Assembly (NCBI GenBank): GCA_014380605.1
Contig: JACMJO010000299.1
Location: 1-8,300, forward strand
Length of the DNA stretch: 8,300 nt
Reading direction: 5' to 3'
Source: Fimbriimonadaceae bacterium
GTDB taxonomy: Bacteria; Armatimonadota; Fimbriimonadia; Fimbriimonadales; Fimbriimonadaceae
Shown here: positions 1 through 5,264 of the stretch, piece by piece
How the letters are laid out: each line of letters starts with the position of its first letter
Position numbering within the stretch: position 1 is the stretch's first letter
Program-made: the position numbers and the translations under genes
The notes under the pieces: model-generated
The model's input: only the letters and a program-made list of their open reading frames with translations
What the model was told of the DNA's origin: nothing
The model's database searches: none

Positions 1-30
1 CGACTCGATGATCATGTCTTGAAATCTCAG
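1..30 (-). CDS. Possible 5' end of a leftward gene (partial)
   Basis: Only ten codons are visible. An ATG at 15-13 is 21 bases from the GAGGAG motif, which is too far. An in-frame CTG at 30-28 lies 6 bases after that motif and would read L-R-F-Q-D-M-I-I-E-S. CTG starts are rare, so this is tentative, but the promoter, Shine-Dalgarno stretch and open frame agree in direction and spacing. The F-Q-D-x-I pattern recalls the start of glycyl-tRNA synthetase alpha chains (GlyQ), but ten residues are far too few to assign a function. Sequence to the left of the window would settle it. Confidence 0.25.
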   Translation of the reverse strand, partial: MRFQDMIIES

Positions 31-69
31 ATTCCTCTCCTCGTCAAATAAAGTAGACGTGTGGCTACT

Positions 70-98
70 ATATTAGCATCCTGGCTTCGGCGCGTCAA
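70..98 (-). promoter_or_regulatory. Candidate sigma70-type promoter reading left
   Basis: On the minus strand TTGACG (98-93) is followed by a 17-base spacer and TAATAT (75-70). The -35 box matches TTGACA at five of six bases and the -10 box matches TATAAT at four of six, with ideal spacing. Transcription would start near position 63 and leave the window. A purine-rich Shine-Dalgarno stretch, GAGGAGAGG (42-34), lies in the predicted leader, which supports a real gene start to the left. The promoter sits just downstream of the DUF2314 gene stop, so that gene and the next leftward gene probably have separate transcripts. Confidence 0.5.
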
Positions 99-136
99 GA
101 GCTTTTCGTTCAGACGATTGGGTTTGAGAGTCGAGG

Positions 137-628
137 CTATTTTTTGGCTTCTTCGCGCTCCATGAGCACTTTTGCGGTGTATCCGCCGGTCATCTTTTCT
201 CCGTCCATGATTATCCAGTCACTGACCTTTTCGCGTTCGACTACGATGGGGTCGCCAAGCTTTACATCCTTGAGCCTAAGGGGCTCGTTTCCCAGTTTCC
301 CTTTGAATTGATTTCCGTCATAAACAGGGTCGTCGATCCAAATGTGCTCGATTCCACCCTCGGGCGTAGATAGTCCAGCTTTGACCGCGAATTCGCGGTT
401 GCCCTGCTTTTTGAGCTCGGCGATGAAGCTATTGAGCGTGTCCCTGGCTTTCTGAATGGCTTTGTTCATCTCGGGATCGTCGTCGCTGACACTGGAAACG
501 GGTGGGTTTCCTTCACGGTAGACGGTCTCCTGAGTTGCCGACTTCTGGCAAGACACAGAGGTCAGGATAAGGGAACTCGCAACCACTAATAGGCTGAAAC
601 GGTTGAAGGTACTTGTTCGATTATTCAT
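137..628 (-). CDS. DUF2314 (YegJ-like) putative lipoprotein
   Basis: This 163-residue protein has a basic N-terminus and hydrophobic core (residues 10-24), then T-S-V-S-C with Cys27. This resembles a lipoprotein signal, although Ser at -3 is a weak lipobox position; plain secretion is the alternative. After a polar linker, residues about 52-156 match my memory of the DUF2314 family (E. coli YegJ and relatives). They open with a helix carrying D-x-E-M-N-x-A-I-x-K-A-R. Then come the strand pattern E-H-I-W-I-D-D, the N-E-P segment, V-K-L-G-D at 122-126, and V-S-D-W-I-I followed by G-G-Y near 135-150. The family's function is unknown. The start is the only plausible one before the signal; no Shine-Dalgarno is visible, but a -10-like box lies 8 bases upstream. 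The gene ends in TAG, with no clear hairpin terminator in the 136 bases that follow. Confidence 0.88.
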   Translation of the reverse strand: MNNRTSTFNRFSLLVVASSLILTSVSCQKSATQETVYREGNPPVSSVSDDDPEMNKAIQKARDTLNSFIAELKKQGNREFAVKAGLSTPEGGIEHIWIDDPVYDGNQFKGKLGNEPLRLKDVKLGDPIVVEREKVSDWIIMDGEKMTGGYTAKVLMEREEAKK

Positions 629-636
629 TTGCTGCC

Positions 637-664
637 ACTATCTCAGCGCATCTTATCCCGTAAA
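637..664 (-). promoter_or_regulatory. Candidate promoter abutting the DUF2314 gene start
   Basis: On the minus strand TTTACG (664-659), a 16-base spacer and GATAGT (642-637) precede the ATG at 628 by only 8 bases. Each box matches consensus at four of six bases. TGA immediately before the -10 box supplies the TGn of an extended -10 element. Transcription would begin at or next to the start codon, giving a leaderless or nearly leaderless mRNA, which agrees with the missing Shine-Dalgarno. Single-site matches of this quality also occur by chance. Confidence 0.35.
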
Positions 665-722
665 GATCTCGTTTGTGCGCGGTCTGGTATTGGGCGGCAA
701 ACCAACGCCGAGGCCCGGACAC

Positions 723-1043
723 CTATCCAGGCTCGGCGTCATGCGGAGAAGTCTTTGGACCCTCGATTACGAGGTCGCGCTGCTCATTTTCGCCGGTCTT
801 CCACTTGTAGGCGTTGCCATTTGGCTCGCTCGGGCTTTCTTGGGGATCATCGTGAGCCTCCTTTTCGCCTGCCAGCTCGTGGCCTTTGGTTGAAGGCGGG
901 GTTGCCTCTAAGCCTTCGCGGATGGCCTCTGCGTCAAGCCCAGCCTCCTCAAAGATCGTAGAAGGCTTGCCATGCTTTTCCGGGTCTATGTGCACGGGCG
1001 GACTATTCTTCGCGGGAATTTCGGGTGCTTCTCTTTTGCTCAT
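723..1043 (-). CDS. Hydrophilic, probably disordered 106-residue protein
   Basis: I do not recognise this family. The start is well supported: TAGGAG sits 6 bases upstream of the ATG on the minus strand. The protein is rich in Glu, Lys, Pro, Gly, Asp and His. It has no hydrophobic segment, no signal peptide and only one Trp and one Tyr. One stretch (residues 29-46, around F-E-E-A-G-L-D-A-E-A-I-R-E-G-L) could form a short amphipathic helix; the rest looks unstructured and cytoplasmic. Two rightward open frames on the opposite strand over the same bases have no ribosome site and read as low-quality protein, so I prefer the leftward frame. The gene is 94 bases upstream of the DUF2314 gene in the same direction. 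That gap has its own candidate promoter, so co-transcription is possible but not required. No function can be inferred. Confidence 0.65.
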   Translation of the reverse strand: MSKREAPEIPAKNSPPVHIDPEKHGKPSTIFEEAGLDAEAIREGLEATPPSTKGHELAGEKEAHDDPQESPSEPNGNAYKWKTGENEQRDLVIEGPKTSPHDAEPG

Positions 1044-1050
1044 TTTAGGC

Positions 1051-1056
1051 TCCTAA
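1051..1056 (-). promoter_or_regulatory. Strong ribosome binding site deciding a start
   Basis: Minus-strand TAGGAG/AGGAGC, about 6 bases before the ATG at 1043, is one of the clearest Shine-Dalgarno sequences in the window. It fixes both strand and start for the 106-residue hydrophilic protein. Confidence 0.7.
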
Positions 1057-1072
1057 TGTTCTTGTTTGACGC

Positions 1073-1087
1073 AGGAAGGGCGTTCCT
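1073..1087. repeat. Small inverted repeat in a divergent intergenic gap
   Basis: AGGAA (1073-1077), loop GGGCG, TTCCT (1083-1087): a perfect 5-base inverted repeat between the divergent genes at 1043 (leftward) and 1166 (rightward). It could be a small operator or a chance hairpin. Neither T-run flank makes it a terminator. Confidence 0.2.
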
Positions 1088-1165
1088 CCGACGAGGTTCA
1101 GTCCATTTGGCTCGCCAATGGAGTTAAGCAGGAGATTCGCAATTGGTAAGCGACTTGGTTGCGCC

Positions 1166-1567
1166 ATGGCGGAACTTTTCGAACCTACGCTTAACATCTC
1201 CAAGTCTGGCAAGCAGGTGAATCTGCGGGCGACCGTGCGGCTGCGCCTGTCTCCGTTCGAGCAATGTCTGATAAAAACTTGCGATCCGAACGGGCTGTTT
1301 CAGATCTCCTGTTACATCGGTGACGTAGACGATGGTGAGTTCCCCGGTGGAAGGCCGCCAGTGTCTATCACCGCTGGGATGTTCAGCGTTCCCCGACAGG
1401 GTCAGGAGTCCGATCCATTCGTGTGGGAGTTCTCCACGCCTCAAGGCGCAGCCTTGAACGAAGATCTCGGCCGAGACGAAATATATTGCCACTTCGAGTT
1501 ACGAAATCTGTTTTCCTCGACGATTTCCCACGCGATCGACTCGCAGACAGTATCGGGCAATTACTAG
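1166..1567 (+). CDS. Orphan beta-rich protein, function unknown
   Basis: The protein is about 133 residues from the ATG at 1166; an in-frame ATG at 1118 would add 16 residues. I prefer 1166 because the extra codons include TTA, AGG and AGA, unlike the rest of the gene, and encode a short basic stretch without a recognisable signal. Neither ATG has a good ribosome site. The sequence alternates hydrophobic and polar residues in a beta-sandwich style: L-N-I-S then V-N-L-R-A-T-V-R-L-R-L near residues 9-29, and F-Q-I-S-C-Y-I-G near 46-53. It closes with E-I-Y-C-H-F-E-L-R and a V-S-G-N-Y terminus, as in Ig-like or jelly-roll domains. Three of its Cys fall in the first half. There is no signal peptide or membrane segment, so it is probably cytoplasmic or released by another route. 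I do not recognise the family; being a real gene is likelier than any functional guess. Confidence 0.6.
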   Translation: MAELFEPTLNISKSGKQVNLRATVRLRLSPFEQCLIKTCDPNGLFQISCYIGDVDDGEFPGGRPPVSITAGMFSVPRQGQESDPFVWEFSTPQGAALNEDLGRDEIYCHFELRNLFSSTISHAIDSQTVSGNY

Positions 1568-1600
1568 AGGGCCGCTTGGTCGGCGCGATCATGTAGGGTT

Positions 1601-1619
1601 GGCAAGCGATATACTTGCC
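1601..1619. promoter_or_regulatory. Operator-like palindrome overlapping a -10-like box
   Basis: GGCAAG (1601-1606) and CTTGCC (1614-1619) form a perfect 6-base inverted repeat with a 7-base centre. The -10-like hexamer TATACT (1610-1615; five of six consensus bases) lies across the centre and right arm. This is an arrangement typical of repressor sites. It is 45 bases upstream of the next gene. No good -35 box is visible at the right distance. The repeat is not followed by a T-run, so a terminator for the upstream gene is unlikely. Confidence 0.35.
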
Positions 1620-1650
1620 TGGTAAAGGAACGTGTTTCTAACACTTTCTG

Positions 1651-1655
1651 GGAGG
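1651..1655 (+). promoter_or_regulatory. Ribosome binding site deciding the start of the secreted protein
   Basis: GGAGG lies 9 bases before a GTG at 1665 and 12 before an ATG at 1668. It lies inside the longer open frame that begins at 1632. This argues that the first 11-12 codons of that frame are untranslated and that the signal peptide starts the protein. Confidence 0.7.
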
Positions 1656-1664
1656 ATTGAACTC

Positions 1665-2771
1665 GTGATGAAACAAGCTCTTGCGATCGCCCTTACCGGC
1701 GTTTTTCTCGCCCCAGTTGCCCAACAAGAACAGGCCTATCTCGCGATCCTCGCTGAGACAAAGGTGGGAAGGATGGCGGGAATGCCGATGTTCGACCTCA
1801 AGGACTTGCCACCCGGATTCAAACTTCCGCCCGAGGCGATGATGTTTGCCGGTCAGCCCTCTCGCCTCCTGCATGTGAGACTTTGGTCGCCCAGCCTCGC
1901 CCCGGCGAATGCCAAGGCATCAGTAGCCCCTCCAAGTGGATTGAAGCTGGGCGCCAAGCTGGACTTGGACCTCTATCGACCCGAGCCAGGGGCAACCGGA
2001 AGTACACAGAAGGATAAGAACTTCGATCCGGACTCCAACCCTGAGTTCACGGTCAAAATCTATTGGGGCTCCTCCGACACAGTCAGAGACGGACAGCCAA
2101 AGGTTATCAAATGGACCGACATTCCTGCGGATCAAAAGGAAGCCATCAAGGAGAGGAACCGCGAAGTCAATCGCGCCAACTCCTACTTCTACAAGCCTAA
2201 CTGGACTACGGGCTATTGGCCTACAAAGGCTCAGCCGGGAAGCATCGACAAGGCGGCTTCTTTGGTCGGGAAGTATGCATTGACCACCACCTACACCGGC
2301 AATGTCGAGATCGAGGCGCCGTCGAACGTGGACTTCCTTGATCCGATCGTGATCTCCTCGCCTAACCTGGAGAAGAAGCTCGATTTGAAGAAGTCGATCC
2401 CGCTGATTTGGAAAGAGATTCCCAATGCGCTGGGCCTGAACGGCATGGCCATTGGCATGGAGGGCAAGAACACGCTGATCATGTGGAGCTCCTCCGAAGT
2501 GTTTACGGAAGGGCTGATGAGCGATATGGGATTCTTGCAGATGGCGGAGGTCAGGGACTTTGTGCAGAAGACGGTGTTTATGCCCGGCAATAAAGCCAAC
2601 GTGACCATTCCTGCGGGGATTTTCCAAGGCGCCGATTTCGCGATGTTCAACATGGCCGGCTATGGCCCTGGGGCGGCATTGGACAAGGCACAGCCGCTGC
2701 CTAGAATCCAGACCAAAACCAGCCTGATGATCATGCTCGGCGGCAAGAAGATGCCCGATATGACTCCCTAG
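1665..2771 (+). CDS. Secreted protein of unknown function
   Basis: Start at GTG 1665 (or ATG 1668) is set by the GGAGG site and by a clean export signal beginning M-K-Q-A-L-A-I-A-L-T and ending near A-P-V-A; residue numbers below count from that Met. The mature part is about 347 residues. Features visible: a Pro/Met/Phe-rich segment (39-66); a strand pair with L-H-V-R-L-W (68-73); L-D-L-D-L-Y (98-103); and F-T-V-K-I-Y-W-G (127-134). Then follow G-Q-P-K-V-I-K-W (142-149), a charged Tyr/Trp-rich stretch (155-190), an extended strand region (201-230), and I-P-L-I-W with N-T-L-I-M-W-S-S (244-275). This order (Y-W-G, then a W before a G-x-A-I-G and an I-M-W-S-S strand) recalls uncharacterised secreted proteins of proteobacteria with I-Y-W-G-C-G motifs; that is from memory and unverified. 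No catalytic motif or membrane anchor beyond the signal is seen. It is first of three same-direction genes. Confidence 0.8.
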   Translation: MMKQALAIALTGVFLAPVAQQEQAYLAILAETKVGRMAGMPMFDLKDLPPGFKLPPEAMMFAGQPSRLLHVRLWSPSLAPANAKASVAPPSGLKLGAKLDLDLYRPEPGATGSTQKDKNFDPDSNPEFTVKIYWGSSDTVRDGQPKVIKWTDIPADQKEAIKERNREVNRANSYFYKPNWTTGYWPTKAQPGSIDKAASLVGKYALTTTYTGNVEIEAPSNVDFLDPIVISSPNLEKKLDLKKSIPLIWKEIPNALGLNGMAIGMEGKNTLIMWSSSEVFTEGLMSDMGFLQMAEVRDFVQKTVFMPGNKANVTIPAGIFQGADFAMFNMAGYGPGAALDKAQPLPRIQTKTSLMIMLGGKKMPDMTP

Positions 2772-2829
2772 TCGAAGTTACATTGGGCGAATTCGGCGAG
2801 ATTGGGGATCGACGCGTCTTAGTAGGCAC

Positions 2830-3192
2830 ATGGTCTTCACGCAGTGCCTATTGACGTTGGTGGTCTGGCAGACGGCGAAGCCGCCTTTGCCGCCGGTGGT
2901 CGGAACGTGGGTCGTCGAGTATTGGCGAAAGTCTATTCCGAGATCGCCCTCGGTACCGAAGGACTATCGGTTGAGCGTGTTTGCCGATGGCACATGGAAA
3001 GAGCAGCCCCCGAAGAAGCAAGGGCAGTGGATTCTTAAGGACGGCGTCTTATCGCTGCGCATCATGCAGGGCGAGGATCTTTGGACCAACGTAAGAAAGT
3101 TTCTGCTGGGCAGAGATGGAAAGCTCGCCTTATCCGAGAGCCGAATTAAGCTGAAGCGGACCTCACGCTCGCCCGGGAAGCCGATACCCTAG
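2830..3192 (+). CDS. Small lipocalin-like exported protein candidate
   Basis: The protein has 120 residues. A short hydrophobic N-terminus (residues 4-15) without a basic n-region is a weak export signal. What follows has the repeat logic of small eight-stranded lipocalin-like or META-like barrels. G-T-W at 25-27 opens the domain. L-S-V-F-A-D-G-T-W (48-56) forms the 'DGT' hairpin, G-Q-W (65-67) the next strand, and K-D-G-V-L-S-L-R-I (70-78) the next hairpin. The C-terminus is basic (K-L-K-R-T-S-R) and not part of the barrel. At this length it would be a truncated or minimal form. The ribosome site is poor (AGTAGG only 3 bases before ATG). It follows the secreted protein by 58 bases and precedes the serine hydrolase by 53, which suggests a shared transcript. 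No ligand or partner can be named. Confidence 0.6.
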   Translation: MVFTQCLLTLVVWQTAKPPLPPVVGTWVVEYWRKSIPRSPSVPKDYRLSVFADGTWKEQPPKKQGQWILKDGVLSLRIMQGEDLWTNVRKFLLGRDGKLALSESRIKLKRTSRSPGKPIP

Positions 3193-3245
3193 AGCCCAGC
3201 GTCTGCACAACCCGATGGCGGCAACGCTAGGTAGGCTTTACAACC

Positions 3246-4646
3246 ATGTTGAAAGTTGCGTTTGCCGGCTTGTTGGCTGCAATCGGCCAGGTGGTTCAGG
3301 CCGATCGGGTTGACGACTACGTACGAGCCGAACTCAACCGACAGCGAATTCCGGGGCTGGCCTTGGGCATCGTCCGAAACGGCAAGCTCATCAAATCTGC
3401 CGGCTACGGGATTGCCGATCTGGACAACGATGTGCGCGTTACCCCGGACACCGTGTTTGAGGTGGCATCCATCACCAAGCAGTTCACCGCAACCCTCATC
3501 ATGATGCTGGTGGAGGAGCGCAAACTGTCGCTGGACGACAAGATCAACGCGCACTTGCCCAACCCGCCCGACAAGTGGAAGGACATCACCTTACGCAATC
3601 TTCTCAACCACACCGGAGGGCTTGCCAGGCTCGGCGATGATTTCAAAACCCTGGTCCGGCTGCTGAACATCAGCACCGAGTCGATGTATGCCGCCGCAAG
3701 AGAGGACGCGATGCTCGCGGCACCTGGAGAGGCTTGGAACTATAGCGACGTTGGTTTCTTCCTGCTCGGCATGATCATCGAGAAGGTCACGGGCAAGAAA
3801 TATGAGGATGCCTTGAAGGAGCGCATTTTGACGCCGCTCGGTATGACATCGTCGCGGATGGTCGACCAAATGCGCCCGTACAAGAAACTGGCGAAGGGCT
3901 ATACGATCACTAGCGGCCCGGAGGTAAAGGGCGTGCCGACGGTTGTGAACATCCGTCGTGTCTCCCAGCGCGGGATGGCCTCGCACTATGGACTGTTTTC
4001 GACGGTGGGGGACCTGGCGAAGTGGGATACCGCTTTGTACACTAACTCCCCTTTAAAGCAGGAAACCTTGCGTCAGATGTGGACGCGAACGACGCTCAAG
4101 AGTGGCGAAAAGGTTCCTTACGGGTTTGGTTGGGAGCTTGGGGCCCGACGGGGCTATGAGTACGTCTACCACGGCGGGATCACGGGCACCAAGATTTTCC
4201 GGATACCTGAGCTAAAGCTAACCGTGATCGTGCTCACAAACCTCGGCTGGTCGACGGCGAGCACGTCGATCGGCGCCGACACCTCGAAGATCGTGCGAGA
4301 GATCGCCGGGATCGTGGAGCAGAAGTTCAGACTGGAACCCTTGGCGGACGCGGACCCCGTTTACATCGCCAAGGCCCGCGCGGCGTTCGAGGCGCTCGGC
4401 AAGGGCCAAGTTCCGAAAGAGGTGTTTTCTGAAAATGGCGTGAGTTTCGTCACCCCGTATTTGGCACGGTTGGCAGCTGATGTCGTGCCGGTAGGTCAGA
4501 TACGCAAGGTCGAACTGCTGGAGCGAAAAGTGAATGGCAAGGTGCAGACCCACTTCTATCGGTTCACCGGTGCCAAGGGGGCACAGGTGTTCAGCATGGA
4601 CTTTGACGGCGAGGGCAAGATCGACGAGATCTGGGTCGACGGTTGA
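3246..4646 (+). CDS. Exported beta-lactamase-fold serine hydrolase with C-terminal extension
   Basis: A 466-residue member of the class C beta-lactamase/esterase superfamily (Pfam Beta-lactamase; EstB, D-aminopeptidase and penicillin-binding relatives). A signal peptide (1-19, ending V-V-Q-A) predicts export. The catalytic set is intact: Ser75-I-T-Lys78 (nucleophile and base), Tyr166-S-D as the Y-x-N equivalent with Asp in place of Asn, and His309-G-G as the K-T-G equivalent. Supporting family landmarks are L-L-N-H-T-G-G-L (119-126), P-G-E-A-W (160-164) and G-L-F-S-T-V-G-D-L-A-K-W (249-260). The hydrolase domain ends near 350. Residues 365-466 form a separate domain with an NTF2-like strand pattern (F-Y-R-F, Q-V-F-S-M-D-F near the end), a common companion in these proteins. 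Substrate is unknown; peptides, esters or cell-wall fragments are all possible. Resistance to beta-lactams cannot be claimed. The gene ends 11 bases from the convergent VOC gene. Confidence 0.93.
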   Translation: MLKVAFAGLLAAIGQVVQADRVDDYVRAELNRQRIPGLALGIVRNGKLIKSAGYGIADLDNDVRVTPDTVFEVASITKQFTATLIMMLVEERKLSLDDKINAHLPNPPDKWKDITLRNLLNHTGGLARLGDDFKTLVRLLNISTESMYAAAREDAMLAAPGEAWNYSDVGFFLLGMIIEKVTGKKYEDALKERILTPLGMTSSRMVDQMRPYKKLAKGYTITSGPEVKGVPTVVNIRRVSQRGMASHYGLFSTVGDLAKWDTALYTNSPLKQETLRQMWTRTTLKSGEKVPYGFGWELGARRGYEYVYHGGITGTKIFRIPELKLTVIVLTNLGWSTASTSIGADTSKIVREIAGIVEQKFRLEPLADADPVYIAKARAAFEALGKGQVPKEVFSENGVSFVTPYLARLAADVVPVGQIRKVELLERKVNGKVQTHFYRFTGAKGAQVFSMDFDGEGKIDEIWVDG

Positions 4647-4657
4647 TGGACTAGCGG

Positions 4658-5053
4658 CTACTGAGTGAGGGGACCGTTGAACATCCAGACATGGCCAAAT
4701 GGATCCTTGATCTTGCAGGTTCGGCCGTAGGGTTGATCCTTCGCTTCAGCGAGAACTTCTGCACCGGCGTCGACCGCACTTTTCAGCCATCTATCCGCGT
4801 CGTCCACTTCAAGGTGAAGGATGACGGGGGTGCCACCGAGCGTTTTGGGGCTGCTATTGTGGGTGGGAAATTCGTCGGCCAGCATGATTAGCGCACCCTG
4901 GATGTTTAGCTCGGCATGTCCGATCTTCCCTTCCCAAGCGTGGCGTTCGCCGACCTCCTCGGCGCTGAAGGCCCGCTTGTAGAACTCGATGGCTGCATTG
5001 CAGTCGTGGACGCCGAGCATCGGCGTGCACTTTTGGGCGGTGGTCGTTTCCAT
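4658..5053 (-). CDS. VOC-family protein (glyoxalase/PhnB-like)
   Basis: The ATG at 5053 gives a 131-residue protein that begins right at the fold. A longer frame from 5119 adds 22 Ser/Asn/Pro-rich residues with no counterpart in the family. It has the paired beta-alpha-beta-beta-beta modules of the vicinal oxygen chelate fold. The first is C-T-P-M-L-G-V-H-D with A-I-E-F-Y-K-R-A-F (9-29), G-H-A-E-L (45-49) and A-L-I-M-L-A-D-E (54-61). The second is L-H-L-E-V-D-D-A-D (79-87), A-G-A-E-V (96-100) and the family's D-P-F-G-H-x-W (118-124). The arrangement resembles PhnB/YjdN-like proteins, in which many members lack the full metal-binding set; here His46 and His121 are candidate ligands. The reaction cannot be told from sequence, and true lactoylglutathione lyase activity is unlikely. 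It is convergent with the hydrolase and divergent from the cyclase homologue. A strong -10-like box lies 6 bases before the ATG and no Shine-Dalgarno is seen. Confidence 0.92.
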   Translation of the reverse strand: METTTAQKCTPMLGVHDCNAAIEFYKRAFSAEEVGERHAWEGKIGHAELNIQGALIMLADEFPTHNSSPKTLGGTPVILHLEVDDADRWLKSAVDAGAEVLAEAKDQPYGRTCKIKDPFGHVWMFNGPLTQ

Positions 5054-5059
5054 GTTCGG

Positions 5060-5065
5060 ATTATG
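5060..5065 (-). promoter_or_regulatory. -10-like box next to the VOC gene start
   Basis: Minus-strand CATAAT (5065-5060) matches TATAAT at five of six bases and lies 6 bases before the ATG at 5053. No matching -35 box stands out at 16-18 bases. With no ribosome site, the likeliest reading is a leaderless transcript, and the box supports the shorter start over the one at 5119. Confidence 0.35.
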
Positions 5066-5226
5066 GCTACTAGAGGGGCTGGAATCGCGAAGGTTCCATT
5101 TGCCGCTAACGCGGTCCAATGACGATGCACGCTAGCATCCCGGATTGGGAAACGTAGACGGTCGGCCAGCCCGTGGCGTTGCAGTCGATTTTGGAACAGC
5201 GTTGCAAATCAGGATTCAGCGATATC

Positions 5227-5255
5227 TTGACGCCATCCCCCGAATCCTGTATGTT
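5227..5255 (+). promoter_or_regulatory. Candidate promoter of the cyclase gene
   Basis: TTGACG (5227-5232), a 17-base spacer and TATGTT (5250-5255) lie 9 bases before the ATG at 5265. The -35 box matches consensus at five of six bases, the -10 box at four of six. A transcript starting 7 or so bases after the -10 box would begin at 5262-5265, practically at the start codon. The promoter falls inside the longer open frame that could begin with TTG at 5145, which argues against that start. Confidence 0.45.
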
Positions 5256-5264
5256 CGAGCCGTC

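Noticed and set aside
603..961. Two overlapping rightward open frames (96 and 110 codons) opposite the 106-residue gene
   Set aside because: No ribosome site, overlap with two better-supported leftward genes, and protein text rich in Arg/Leu/Pro without domain pattern. The leftward frame has a strong Shine-Dalgarno.
1920..2627. Leftward 235-codon open frame inside the secreted protein gene
   Set aside because: It lies wholly antisense to a gene with a signal peptide and ribosome site. Its composition (His/Arg/Leu-rich) is typical of an antisense shadow in G/C-rich DNA.
3190..3232. Possible hairpin AGCGT/ACGCT upstream of the hydrolase gene
   Set aside because: Only five base pairs with a loop of about 20 bases and no T-run; too weak to support as terminator or operator.
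3246..4646. Reading the hydrolase as an antibiotic-resistance beta-lactamase
   Set aside because: The fold and motifs are shared by esterases and peptidases. The Y-S-D and H-G-G variants and the C-terminal extension favour the broader hydrolase group, and nothing nearby suggests resistance regulation.
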